Shown: positions 21,378-33,012 of the stretch, piece by piece
Layout of the letters: each line of letters starts with the position of its first letter
How positions within the stretch are numbered: the stretch's first letter is position 1
DNA from: Amylostereum areolatum
Taxonomy: Eukaryota; Basidiomycota; Agaricomycetes; Russulales; Stereaceae
Reading direction: 5' to 3'
Assembly: GCA_012932865.1 (NCBI GenBank)
Contig: SAXG01000119.1
Coordinates: 1 to 64,000, forward strand
Length of the DNA stretch: 64,000 bases
Program-made: the position numbers and the translations under genes
Notes under the pieces: model-generated
Database searches by the model: none
Told to the model about the DNA's origin: nothing
What the model saw: only the letters and a program-made list of their open reading frames with translations

Positions 21378-24300
21378 TCAGTCGGGAACATAAACAGCCC
21401 GTGATAGGGCGCCGCTACGGTCAATGATTGCCCATCGTGAACCTGGGAGTGGTACCCGTCCAACCAGACATTCCACACAGGTAAGGTCGAAAAACTGTTC
21501 CGTTTCCGCCTCATCTTTGTAGTAGTGGATGTCGATGCCTGGGTCTGGGTGTCCGTTTTTCTCTGCATCGACGCACCGCCTAATTCCAGCTAGGAGGATA
21601 GCTTCGGGCTCTGTGGAGCCAATGAGAGGTGATGTTGGAACGTGGATAGCGTAGAGGTGTTGTAGGCGGCCGTAAAAGGTGACATTTTCATACTGAGGAG
21701 TGTGATTGCGGTGGCGGGCATGTACGTCGACCAATACTTGATACTGGGTGGAGAAATACATGAGTAACATGGAGACGTACGCATGATGGGAGCAAACGCA
21801 CGCGTATATATGTCATGTCTCGACGGTCATCCCTAGCTGAGTACAAATGCGCCGCAGAGATAGTGTCACCGTCGTTGATGCGAACCCGGGCGTACTCCTG
21901 TATTGATGCATTCTTGACAAGATTCTTGAGGGTGGAAAAGTTGGCGGAAGGCACATTGTACCGCGTAGCGAGGGTCTTGGATAGACGAGTGAGGGTCGTT
22001 GCGTCGAGTACTAGTACAGGGCGGATGACAGGAAGTAGGGCATATGTAGGATCTAGTGGCCACCACGAAGAAGTGAGCTGATGCACTGTAGCATGGATGA
22101 TGCTATTCTTACAATTAGGTGCAGTCAAGGACTGTGCGGGCAGGGTGCTTTCCGGGCGTGGATGGAGGCGAAGAACATCGCCATCTTCCAGACCATAAAC
22201 AAGCATGACCTGGAACAGCTGTGCGCACTCGACGACATAGCGATCCAGGGAGGCATCGGGTCTTTTACGACTCTTGATAGCGGGGCGAATGAGGCCACAG
22301 TACCGTTCCATGGGAAATGCCCAGTACGCCCATACCGGCCCACAAGCGAGAACAGAATCGGCGATATGGAGGAGGGCATGGATAGTGAGCGGGCACGTAG
22401 ATAGGCGAGTAGGATTATACTGGTAATATAACCTGTGTAACGTAGACGATGTGAGCAGAACTTTGATGCAGCACTGAACTATACGCTCACTCTTCGAAGT
22501 GTTTGACCCAATCAATGAACCCTTGCCGGAGTTGGTCAATTTCGTCGTATGTGATGGTAAATTGGAGACATGTGTGGAGAAGCTTGACGAGGGCTATAAA
22601 GTGATCGTAATATTTTGGATCCCGGAATTTCCGCTCAAGGAGAACGGGACCAAGGTAGAGCGTCCAGAAGGACCAGGTGTCCGCCGTGGTCGCAGTCTTG
22701 TCCGCAACGAAATTGGGAGGTTGCGCTCCATAGCATCCAGGTATAGTAGAACCTGACGCCGACGTTGCGGATCCGATAGCGTCCCATACAGATGACTGAA
22801 TGATGTACGCCCCAGAACCCTCGTTGAGATCCTTGAAATCGCCTGTCCAGAGGAGAATAAGGTTTTTGATCGTGTTCTCCCATATGAGGTGCATAAAGTC
22901 GTATGGAAACGACTTGGATAAAGAGAGAGACGGAAGTTGTGAGAGGATGGGGACACCTTTGATGCCATAAAGCTTTGCTAGTCGAGCATTCTCCGTTAAA
23001 GTGGTGGCTGATTGAACTGCGACCGCTTGCTCCATCATCTCAACGTGTGTTCGGCGAGGGAGATTTGCGGGGTCGTAAACGGCGACTACGTTGGGGTCTT
23101 CACTGGCAATGACCGTGGGGTGGTTGGCACGATTAAGAGGGACATAATGGGCAGTGGAACGCGTGTCGGGGACGCGTACACCTGTAATCTTGCATATACG
23201 GCAGGGAGACAGACCATTGTGGCCTTTCATCCGCATCAAGAGCGAGATGGCTGGGATATCGCCAAAAACAAGGATAAGGTATGCCCGAAGCATAAAGGAC
23301 TCCTTTCGGAGAGCATCCCATGCCTTAACACCCTTGGCCAGTTCGAGAAGTTCGGCAACGAGGGGGAAAAGGAACGAGTCCATGTCAACAGGCTTTTTTG
23401 GTCCTGGAACGATGCCGATGGTAATGATGTTTTCGATGAGGAATCGGATTTCGGGAGGCAGATTGTAATTGAAGAGGATGATAGGCCAGCAAGTAGTCTT
23501 GCGCCGACGAAAAGGAGCGAACCCGTCCGTTGACGCTCCCAGAGCGATATCCCGACCATCCCCAAAAAACCGATGAGGTAGCTCCATTCCGCCGATGACA
23601 ACCTGCTTGCCTCGTAGTGCACGGTAACGATGGCCGTCGAAGACGTCTGAAACTTCCTGAGGGACACGCTCATGGTTGGCACGGTATTGCATTTTCTCGG
23701 CCATGGATTCACTGCCAGAAAATGCGAGAAGGCGAGGGATGAGAGGGATATAAGTAAAATGTTTCTTTGCGCGTCCATTGGATGTGTATCGATCGGTTTT
23801 GCAGTGAGGGCAAGCAGTGAGGTTCACAAGGGATCCGGTATAGCAGACACATGATTGTGGGCAGCAGTCGTACAGTTTGGGTTTGAAGCCTGCAAGAGAT
23901 GCAAGCCGAGTCTGCGCCTCGTCGGGAGATGTAACACCTGCTCCAGGAAATGCGAACGGGAGGTCCATGTAGGCAGTGTCTGTAATGTGGTGTTTCAACT
24001 TGAAGGAATACTGTCGTAGAACCGCACGGTCTAACTGACTGAGGTCATTTACTAAGTAAACACAAACTTAGACGTGCGATCGTTGATATCGGAATGGATA
24101 TTGCGTACCATCCAGCTGTGTACGCCTCAGGAAATTGTCATCCTCTGCCAGCAAGAGCAATGGATCATCAGGATCGAATGCACCAAATGTGTCGTCGAGT
24201 TCGTGGTCTGAGTCCACTGTGGCATCATGGTCCCAGGCCAACAGTATATCATCTTCATCGTCCTCGCCATCTTCCATCCAAAGAGCATGGAAGCTCTGAT

Positions 24301-24843
24301 CCTGAAGTTCTGTCTCAACGGCATCGGCGTGGTCACTGCCAGGAATTGGCCCATCTAAAAGCGACCAAACAATCAGCTCCGTACATCTCGTACAAGCTTG
24401 AGGACGTACCGTCGGTCAGCATATCCATCATACTACAATCTTCTGCACTGTCGGTACTTGCGACACCGGTTGGTCGTAACACGGCTGTATAGGAGGGTTA
24501 GATGCTTTGTAGATGCTGAAGGCTGAAGGGAAACACACCAAGCGCAGGATCTCCCGTCTCCAAGCCAGTGTTCATAGCGGTAGATTGCAAACCGGGAAAT
24601 TTATCTGAAGACATGGTTTAAATGAGTCTCATCTCAGGTGCATACTGCCGAATGGATACGCACCAGTCCGAGCCCGCTTCCTTAGATGGCCTTTCTCTAG
24701 GCTGGTGAGCTCGTTGACCACTTGGTGACCCATCTCCGAGTGAGCGAGAAGCGCTAGGTGCTCTCTTTCGGTCTTCCGATGAACCTTCTTGCCGCAATGT
24801 CCACAAAGGACAAAGTCGCTCTGACGGTCTTGTTTCGGAGGCA
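21378..24843 (-). CDS. Tnp2-type CACTA transposase
   Basis: Cuts and moves the element. Start at 24843. The first exon encodes a Cys/His segment (CGHCGKKVHRKTEREH), common at the N-terminus of fungal Tnp2 proteins, and ends at a GTGCGT donor near 24666. Two short exons follow (DKFPGLQSTAMNTGLETGDP; an acidic stretch ending near 24068). The core is one frame of about 500 codons (23998-22487) with CPHCKTDRY, the signature STDGFAPFRRR that contains the presumed first catalytic Asp, GHNGLSPCRICKI (zinc-like) and FPYDFMHLIWENTIKNLI. Later exons give GPVWAYWAFPMERYCGLI (family-wide near-terminal motif) and WAIIDRSGALSRA before a stop at 21378. I see no stop in the core, so the enzyme may be functional. 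Exact exon joins are approximate. Confidence 0.85.
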
Positions 24844-25214
24844 TAGTGTTGGTGACAAAAGTGGGCTGGATTTTGGATGTGATGGAAGAAAAATACAAAG
24901 TCGACAAAGTCGCAATCGGTTGAAACTTGAGTATCTCTCGGAGTTTGGTGCTGAAGATTACGAGTGCGATTGTACGCTGTATGTTCCATAGAAACCGCAA
25001 AATACAATTATGAATGGCCTGGAGATGGCGAAAAGGAGCATGTTTGACACGGTGGACGTACCTTCTGTTTCAAATTCGTTGCTGAGGACAGGCACTCGCA
25101 GCCCCCCCCGTTGGGGACAGACTTGGAATATAAATAGTCGAGCCAACACTGCACAATTCACCACTCCATCCCCGTCTCAATCACACCACTCCGACACATT
25201 CTCTACTTCTTCCA
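24844..25214. promoter_or_regulatory. Divergent promoter of the CACTA genes
   Basis: 371 bases separate the two start codons, so both element genes are probably driven from here. A TATAAATA word lies at about 25129 on the plus-strand side, some 85 bases before the ATG. Confidence 0.5.
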
Positions 25215-26147
25215 ATGGCAAGCACGGTCACCACTCCTGCTCTTGCTCAGGCTACGCCTCCGACTCCTGCAACGGCTCCAGCTCAGCGCAACAAGGCACC
25301 GTCGAACAAGGTACTTACCAAAAGGGACCTCGAGGCAAAGCTTCGCGAGTATGAACGTGAGTTGCAGGTTTCTGTATTGAACTTGTATCCGTTAGACGAC
25401 ACGCTGATGACATACGGGATATGTTTCACCTTCAGAACGCTTGGAGGACCAGCAGAAACAGGTCGACCATGTTACTAGCCTCAATGTGCAGCTCACTGCG
25501 GACATTGAGACTGCGAAGATCTCCAACCCAACGCCTCTCAATAGCAACGGCCTTATCGCATGCCCCAAGGCTGTCAAGGGCTCTCACGAGCCGGCGTTCT
25601 ATATGTCCGACATTCGAACCTTCCTCAATGACATGGATGACGTCGAGGATGGCAGCGAGTACTATCGAAGCATGCGGGTGAGTTTCATTCCTCACTGACA
25701 TTCCCTGTTCACTCACAATAGCCTAGCGCATGACACGCTTCAACATGAACCGTGCGGGAATGGATCTATCAAAGACCTATAGTGAGCTCAAGCACTCCGA
25801 GCAAGTCACTCGCGTTTGCAAGTCGGCGAGTGACTCACCTTTGCTTTATCCTCCGGATGTACTGACCTCCTAGTGTCTAGATCCGCCAGGAATACCCTGC
25901 CGCCGCTCGCTTTGAGAATGACTGGGCTACCCGGGCCTTCATCCGTCAGTACTTGAGGAACAATTCATGGAAGAGGAAGCGCACCGACGACCACGATGGT
26001 GATCAAGACGAGGAGTTAGATGGCCATTCAGGTTCGGGTACAGGCCCCAGTGCAGGGTTACAACGTCTAGGTCAGATAGCGGCGACGAAGCGCGCTCGTC
26101 TTGAGGACCAGCCCACGCGCGATAAGAGCTTGAGTCCTGATGCTTGA
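25215..26147 (+). CDS. CACTA accessory protein, 242 residues
   Basis: Exons 25215-25356, 25436-25677, 25727-25804 and 25881-26147 join in phase. Order: an Ala/Thr/Pro-rich N-terminus, a charged coiled coil (LTKRDLEAKLREYE then QRLEDQQKQVDHVTSLNVQL), a middle segment (CPKAVKGSHEPAFYMSDIRT), a short acidic part, then EYPAAARFENDWATRAFIRQ followed by YLRNN. The C-terminal tail is rich in Lys/Arg and Asp with two likely nuclear signals (KRKRTDD, KRARLED). No known domain recognised. Its position, divergent from Tnp2, matches the second gene of CACTA elements; in plants (TnpA/TNP1) that gene encodes a DNA-binding protein. That role is inferred by analogy, not sequence. Confidence 0.65.
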
Positions 26148-26619
26148 AGTGAAGATGTTTCTAAGGTTCGTCTTCGAGTTGCCTCGAGCTTTCTATATCC
26201 TGATGAGTGCTTCCCATTTAGCACCCCTGTGGCCAATACCCAGTCCAATTCATAACGTACATATTAATTCTTGTCGGCCATTGAGCCGTCTCTTCTGTCT
26301 TTTCTCGTCGCTTCGTGGTGTGCGGTGGTGGTGCCGACGCGCGTTGCATCCACTCGCTTTGGCTTCCTTCTGATAACCCCTTACTTGTTACGTAGCTATC
26401 TAATATATTTCGCACGTGTTGTGCGCGATATCGAAACCACCGTCTGATCATTTGCTGAATCTCATCTCGATGCGTAAGCTGCAAAATCAGCAACATGAAC
26501 GGAGGGTATTTTCAGGCTGTAGGATCCGGTTGTTTTCATACCTACCAGCACCGAAATCAAAGCCCCTTTGAAGGCTGAACATCAGCACATAACATCAGCA
26601 TGGAAATATGCACTTCATG

Positions 26620-26920
26620 CCAGAGGTGTAAATCCGCACTTCGTGCCGGACGTGAAAAGTAGCATCTCACCTCCAACGTGAAAAATAGGCGGAGTAGCTG
26701 ACTGAAAAACAGGCGTGAAGTTTCACCTCAAAATGTTGTTCTTTTCAAAGTGTAAAATCCCGGGAAAAAAGCGGTGAAATGGTACTTTTTTCCAGTGCTT
26801 TTCACTCATTGAAATCAGACCGGGAAAGACTGATATTCATCACACTGGGCTGAAAGTGAGTCGTCTACAAACTGAATATGATCGTGAATAAGGCTGATTA
26901 GGGCGGTGAAAATCACCCCA
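26620..26920. repeat. Subterminal GTGAAA-rich region, right
   Basis: Repeated ACGTGAAAA, GCGTGAAG, GCGGTGAAA and inverted TTTCACC words, similar to those at the left end. An ACTGAAAAACA word also occurs in both end regions (near 19928 and 26700). Confidence 0.55.
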
Positions 26921-26923
26921 CGG

Positions 26924-26936
26924 TACCCTCCTAGTG
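26924..26936 (-). repeat. CACTA element right terminal inverted repeat
   Basis: Read on the minus strand it is CACTAGGAGGGTA, agreeing with the left tip at the first five bases and at most positions of the AGG core. Confidence 0.8.
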
Positions 26937-26939
26937 AAC
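26937..26939. repeat. Target-site duplication AAC, right
   Basis: Three bases directly after the TAGTG tip, matching 19730-19732. Confidence 0.75.
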
Positions 26940-27209
26940 GTCGTGCATACTATTACATACTACGCGGAGAACTCGTGACAGCCGTTGGGATCTCGATGGG
27001 CATCAACGAGGATGGGGTTTCACTTGTCCGGGGTGTGGGGTGCGGGGCGGACCGTGCGTGCCGGTGCCGAGGGGTAGGCGTGAGGGGTAGGAGACACGCG
27101 GGGCAGGTTCCGTTGACCGCTTTGCGAGGGTATATAACACCCGCCAGCCTTTTTGCATGCTCCCCGGAGCGTCTGTCTCACGCCCCTCTCCCCCTCCCCC
27201 GCCGCCCCC

Positions 27210-29414
27210 ATGTCTTGGTCGCAGAATCTCTTCCAAAACAGTCACGCGTATTGTGAGTATCGCACAGTTCAGTGGCAGCTTAGGATGCTTTAGATGCGGG
27301 GTCACGGCGACTGGACTGACTCGATTGGTGTGCAGGGCTTGCTTTCATTGCGTACTGGGGGATCGTCTTGTTCGGATACGATACGTGCGTGTTTTGTTTC
27401 GTCAATGCATCTGTTTCATGGCTCACGTTTGTACTTTTCAGCGGTGTCGCGGGAGGTGTCGTTAACGCGCCCTTCTTCCAACAGCACTTTGGGCTCATCC
27501 AGGACGGCGTGGTCGACAAAACCCGCATTGCCAACCTTTCGTCCAACGTAGTCTCGGTCTTGCAGGGTGGTGCTTTCTTCGGGGCTCTCAGTAGCCCTCC
27601 GGTATCCGGTATATCGTTAACTTCCACGCCGTCTGCAGCATTACGTCTAACGCGAGTTGATTCCTTCAGCGAAGATTGGACGAAGATGGACCTTGATTGT
27701 CTACACTCTCATCTTCTCTGTCGGGGCCGTACGTACTTAGAACGCCCCCATCTGTTCCGCAGCCGCTCATCCAAACGGTTCTGATAGGTCCTTCAAACTG
27801 TTGCGGGTAATGGACGGGGCTTGAATTACATCTACGGAGGTCGCGTCGTCGCTGGTTTTGGCATCGGCGCTGTTTCTGCCGTAGCACCCGCCTACGTGTC
27901 CGAATGCTCGCCGAAGGAGGTCCGTGGGCGTGTTACTGGCATGTTCCAGATCATGGTCGCCTTGGGCGTCATGCTCTCCTACTTCATCAATTGTGAGTTA
28001 CCTCGTCTTTCTTTTGTGTCTCTGCGCTGAGGATCGTGGGGCTAGTCGGCGTTTCTGAACACGTCCACGACAGCACGAAGGTCTGGAGGATCCCATTTGG
28101 CTTTCAGCTTGTACCCGCGGGAATACTGGTCCTCGGTCTGCTTACAGTCAAGGTAAGAGACTTTACGTTGGTTCTGAACACACCCGTTGTAGTATTTACC
28201 GACCCCGCCCCCGCTCGGCAGGAATCGCCCCGTTGGCTTGCTTCCAAAGGTCGCATCCAAGAAGCTCTCGCCAACCTCGCATACTTCCGCAAAATGGACC
28301 CCGACTCCGATTACGTGCGCGGCGAGCTCGCCGAGATCGAGGCGGCCATCGTCGAGGAGCGGCAGGCTCGCGCCGACCTCGGGTTCAAGGAGGCGTTCAT
28401 CGGGAAGGGCAACTGGCCTCGCTTCCTCATCGCGTTCTTCATCTTCTTCCTTCAGCAGTGGTCTGGACAAAATTCAGTCAGCTACTACGCGCCGCAGATC
28501 TTCGAATCCGTGCGTATTCTGCCGTACTTGTTCCCTCACCCGTTGTGAAGGCACTCATTTCAATTCATGGGGGGGATTTCAGATCGGGTACACGGGCGCG
28601 ACGAACTCGCTTCTGGCAGCTGGCATCTACGGCATCGTCAAGCTTGTCGCGACCTCCCTTTTTGTGTTTTTCCTGGCCGACTCTCTCGGACGCAAGCCGT
28701 CGCTGTTTATCTCCGCGATGGGCATGGGCATCCTCTTTTTCATCGTTGGTGCGCTGCTGAAGGAGTTCCCGCCCCCGACCGGCGCCGGAGTCAAGCCGCC
28801 GACAGCGTCCAAGGCCATGGCCGCGATGATATACATCTACGTGTGCTTCTATTCGATGGGGTGGGGTCCGCTGCCATGGGTGTACGTCGCCGATATCTTC
28901 CCCACGCGCACGCGCCACTACGGACTCGCCCTCGCGTCCGCGTCGCAATGGCTATGGAGTACGTCGTCCCCCCTCCTTTTCCCTGTTCACGTGCTCACGA
29001 TTTGGGAAAGATTTTGTCGTGTCTAAGGTCACACCGACGATCCAGCAACAGCTGGGTTACAAGATGTTCCTCATGTTCGCCGCGCTCAACATCGGCGCCA
29101 TGGCTGTCTTCTCTTTGTGCGTTTCCTTTCCCCCCCGGGTTCCCTTGCTCCTCCCTTGAGTAGATCTGACGACGGAAAATCCTGTGCAGGTTGATTCCGG
29201 AGACGAAGGGTCGCAGTCTCGAAGAAATGGACATTATCTTTGGCACGACGACGGCCGACCAACGTTTGGCGCACATCGAGCAACAAGAAAAGGGTGCGTG
29301 CAACTTTTGTCTCCCTCTTTTCCAATCCTCTCATCTGACGGCTCCCTCTGTGCAGAACTTGAGCACGAGCGCGAAGGGGTGGACTCTGTGCAGTCGCTTG
29401 ACAACAAGGCCTGA
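27210..29414 (+). CDS. MFS sugar/quinate-type transporter
   Basis: A twelve-helix proton-coupled transporter of the sugar porter family at the plasma membrane. Start 27210; about ten exons. Motifs in order: LAFIAYWGIVLFGYDT and GVAGGVVNAPFFQ (helix 1, split by an intron), GRRWTL after helix 2, YGGRVVAGFGIGAVSAVAP, YVSECSPKEVRGRVTG, KESPRWLASKGR, FFLQQWSGQNSVSYYAPQIF, ADSLGRKPSLF, GPLPWVYVADIFPTRTR and IPETKGRSLEEMD. The QQWSGQN and PETKG motifs are diagnostic of sugar porters. The spacing and the long helix 9-10 loop resemble quinate permeases (QutD/Qa-y), so quinate or a related sugar acid is as likely as glucose. Complete; the tail is acidic and ends SLDNKA. Confidence 0.9.
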
Positions 29415-29830
29415 GCCCTCACCCCCCACCCCACCCCCGCCGCGCGATCTTGGACATAAATCCCAGGTCGACCCGGTTGTTTACGCTGTCTGGATCCTGG
29501 AGAGTTCCGTTGTCTACATTAGTCTTGCTGTTTCACGCTTACGCCTTCATGTACCTTGTACCAACATCACCTGTATATTAATGACGGTGCTCGTGCTTGT
29601 TCTTCATTGGATGCCCATGGTTACTTTTGGACTCCTTGGAGAGATGTGTGCCTGCGCGAGTTTGCTGTGCCATGAGTTGGACTTCGAGGTCACGCGCGAC
29701 TTGCTCGAAGTCAACGGCCACGATGATTATCTCTCGCCTTCGTCTCTTTCCTTTACTGTCCCATCTCACCCTCGTCCCAGCGAATCGTATCCATCGCCTG
29801 CACTACCATAAACACTCCCACAAATCCACC
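29415..29830. other. Intergenic, transporter 3' end and TatD promoter
   Basis: No gene seen. A run of C's and CCACCCC near 29423-29440 follows the transporter stop. Sequence before 29831 is rich in CCA/CTC words as in other promoters here. Confidence 0.5.
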
Positions 29831-31075
29831 ATGGGAAAGAACAACAAAGGGCCCAAAATTACCGAAGACTGCTTGCTCCTTCCGTCCCCTCCGTCCGCGA
29901 CTTCAAACCCGATCGTTGACACCCATACGCATCTCGTGTCCACGTTCGCGGCGTATCGACAGAAATTCAAGGAGGGGAGGTACGAGACGGTGTATGAATT
30001 CGTGAGGGGGATGTACGAGGGGCGAGGCGTGGAGGCTATCGTGGATGTGTGGTGTGAGGCGCCGGTAAGGAGAACCTGGAGGGAGCTCGCGGATTCGGCG
30101 CTGACGGGGGAGGGTTGGGGCGGGTTGAAGTATTGGTTCGTTATGGGTGAGTTTTATCTACATCACTTTTCGAGGTTTGACGTTCAGTCAGTCTGCTGTG
30201 AACACAGGTGTGCATCCGTAAGTCACTCGCGTCTTCCGGCCTGCCCTGGTTTAAACCGGCGCGCAGACATGATGCAAAGCACTACGACGATGTCGTCGAG
30301 CGCGACATGTACGTCGTTCTTGATTCCCTTTCTATCGCGTTGCTCATGCGCAACGGAACGGCAGTCTGGAAGCCATGGCGCACCCACGCTGCGTCGGCTG
30401 GGGCGAGATCGGGCTGGACTACCACTACGACAACTCCCCACGTGAACTGCAGCAGGAGGTGCTCGCGCGGCAGTTGCGACAGGCGGTGCGGTTGGGGAAG
30501 CCGCTCACGATCCACACGCGGGAGGCGGACGAGGACATCGAGAGGATATTGAAGGCGGAGGTGCCGAAGGATCACAAGGTACGATTCTCCGCCGGTGCTC
30601 AAGTACAGAGCTCGTACTGAGAGTGCCTATGCGTGCAGATCCATGTGCATTGCTTCACGGATACTTTGGAACTGGCCCAGCGTCTACTGAACCACTTCCC
30701 GAACCTCTACATCGGCATCACTGGTGAGTCTTCCCCCTTGATCCTCTCGGAAAGCTCATGCCCCAACCTCTCACGCCAGGTGTCATCACATACTCCAGCA
30801 ACCTCAATACGTCCGCCGTCATCCGCCACTTCGCCGCTTCCGCACCCGACTTGCCACCACGCATCCTCCTCGAGACGGACGCGCCGTTCATGGTGCCTGC
30901 GAACTTGTACGGGGCGCTTCCGCCAGCGGTAAAGAACGCGCGGCTGCCGCTGTCGCACACGGCGATGATCCCGTGGACGGCACAGTTCGTGGCGGAGGTG
31001 TCGGGCGGGAAGTGGGGGGTGGAGGAGGTGATGAAGTTGGGCAGGGAAAATGCGAGGATAGTGTACGGGGTATGA
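29831..31075 (+). CDS. TatD-family metal-dependent nuclease
   Basis: TatD enzymes are amidohydrolase-fold DNases linked to DNA repair and apoptosis-like DNA breakdown. Six exons (29831-30146, 30208-30217, 30267-30308, 30365-30578, 30639-30723, 30780-31075) join in phase to 320 residues; exon 2 is only 10 bases. Metal-site motifs are all present: IVDTHTHL, GWGEIGLDYHY, LTIHTREADED, IHVHCFTD and LLETDAPF. The N-terminal ~20 residues are a polar leader (MGKNNKGPKITEDCLLLP). The segment YEFVRGMYEGRGVEAIVDVW inserted after the first motif is longer than in bacterial TatD and is seen in fungal members. Complete. Confidence 0.9.
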
Positions 31076-31277
31076 CTTTGCTAGTCCGTTTGGTCCTTCA
31101 GACTGCCCGTTGTTTTGTTAGCAGGCAGATACTTCTACGTCATCACCATGGTGAAAACCGTGCTGTACGTATATTGCAAAAATGCGTATAGATAATTCAT
31201 AAGATAGATATGCCTCTTTCTGAAACCTAGCGCATTAGGATGATGGCATCTGCCAGTGGGGCGAGGTACGTGTACCC

Positions 31278-33012
31278 TTACGACAAGATTCGCTGTGCAG
31301 CTCGGTCTCGTTCTTCCTGACGGGCCTTGACGGCGAATCGTAAGTGATCCTCGATCCAGCGCCAAGTATTGCCGGTGGCAGGTTTTGGGAGCTTGGTCGG
31401 TGTGTCCATATGGAAGGAAGGGAACGTGGTCTTCACCTGGGTTTGCGGGGGCAGAAGTCGGGAGAGAAAGAGGACGATGTCATCGCGAAGCGCGTCACTG
31501 GCCGGCGAGGCATTCAACCTGAGAAGAATGAGATTAGACGAAAACGGTACGACGTCCGCGGCCGGTGTTCCATGGTTGAACGAAGCTGCTCCAGCATTGA
31601 CGAAAAGGCTTAATTCTTCAAGCCCGGGGCAGTGTTTTGCAAGTGAAATCATGGATTGAAGGGTGAGGATGGGCACTCGTTGCACGCGAGGGATCGGGTT
31701 GAGGGAGAGGCACTTTAAATGGCGCAGGTTCTTCGCCAATATTTCCAGTTGTCTGTCCGATATTGCGAGTCGATGTGTGGTGGCGATCTCCAGAGTTTCC
31801 AACGACTTGAGTTTCAGGACACCAGAAAGCGTACCAAACGACCACGCCTCGTGCTCCTTTTCGGCTGGCCATTCGGGGGTTGGTTCCGCTTCGAGGGCTT
31901 GACGTGGCACGGTCGCCACCACATACAGATGGGTCAGGTGAGGCAAATGTCGTTCAAAGCCTGTAAATAAGCTTCTTGCCGAATTCTCGCCCTCCACGGA
32001 TAGTGATCGTACGAGAATTTCGCGGAGACTCGGAAAGGATGAGGTGCCGCCGCTGAAAAGAGTCATAGCGTCGGCGAAGGAAACGCACAGGTGAAGGATA
32101 TGTAATGTTCGAGTGAGCCCTTTTTGTAGAACCGGAGAGAATGGGGCGATTTCGTTAGGAGGCCTTCCGTCCTCCCTGTTGGAAACATCGTGGTCTGGAT
32201 GTAGTGTTCCGGAGAGAGTGATCATTTTAATACCCTCGTTGTTGAGTAGAACATTCGCCATTGACGTGGTAAGAAAGTACAGGGGAACCTCGACCGCAGA
32301 GAGTTTTGAGAGCTGCGAAAAACAAGTGCAAAGAGGAGCCTCTATATCTTGGACACTCTGAACTTGATCGGCCCGGAAAAACAGGGTCTTGATATTGGGG
32401 GCTTTCTCAACGATGTCCTGGAAGACTGCATCGGCGGGATAGCGAGGGTCATCAACATGGGCTTGAATTTGAAATATAGTGATGGAGTGTTGTAAGATGG
32501 CGTTGACAAGATGCTGGTAAGTGCCAGAGTTTGCCATTTGAAGATTAGAAAGGCGCGGGAAACATGTCGCCAGTCCGGCAGGCTGCGTGCTTAGGATGTC
32601 TTCGAGGAGAGGGACGATAGAGGCGAGACAAGTGGTGAACCATAGTCTACGCACACGGCGGGAAAACGGGAGGAATTTCTTCCACTGGGCTTGGGTCGGT
32701 AGTCGTAAGAACCGCTAGATCAACGCAGGTAAGCATACCGAGCGAGAGTGGCGAACACTTTACACACGTGACTTTTATCCTCATCAATGTCCGTTTCCGT
32801 GTCACTGTCACTGTCTGAGATGTCCTTTGGGCACGGTGTTATTGGGGAAAGGAGACGGAAGAGCTCGCAGGGTTTGTCCACAGCGCTCCAGATATGATCC
32901 CGGGATGGTTCGGTCCACATACGCGTGCAGTAGCAGCATTGTCTTCTCTGTCGAGGTAAGAGAAGATGTGGTCCAGAAGCTCCATTGTCGAAAAAACAGG
33001 ATGATATGACAT
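31278..33012 (-). pseudogene. F-box/leucine-rich protein with a frameshift in the F-box
   Basis: F-box proteins choose substrates for SCF ubiquitin ligases. From a start at 33012 the frame reads MELLDHIFSYLDREDNAATA then RVC, a clear F-box, but the expected continuation (MWTEPSRDHIWSAVDKPCEL) lies in another frame from about 32930. The likely cause is loss of bases, not a multiple of three, near GTATGTGG. Downstream the gene is fine: a GTGTTC donor near 32758 joins K to RFLRLPTQAQWKKF, and a 479-codon exon (32714-31278) carries leucine-rich segments such as SLREILVRSL and GLEELSLFVNA. A strong-looking GTATGT donor at the shift could instead start an intron, but that would discard the conserved WSAVDKP part. 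A sequencing indel is possible. Confidence 0.6.

Larger units (their letters stand above)
19733..26936. mobile_element. CACTA (EnSpm-type) DNA transposon, 7204 bases
   Basis: The left end begins CACTATAAGGACA and the right end, read on the other strand, begins CACTAGGAGGGTA. This gives CACTA/TAGTG tips with an imperfect inverted repeat of about 13 bases. The three bases on each side are identical (AAC at 19730-19732 and 26937-26939), as expected for the 3-base target duplication of this superfamily. Inside are a minus-strand Tnp2 transposase (24843 to 21378), a divergent plus-strand accessory gene (25215-26147), terminal regions rich in GGTGA-type words, and a damaged coding segment (20339-21059). 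Intact tips, matching target duplication and a long unbroken transposase core suggest a recent insertion. Confidence 0.9.

Noticed and set aside
27210..31075. A co-regulated cluster of transporter, TatD and fucosidase genes
   Set aside because: The genes are neighbours but differ in strand and pathway, and no shared regulatory site was found. Adjacency alone is not evidence of a cluster.
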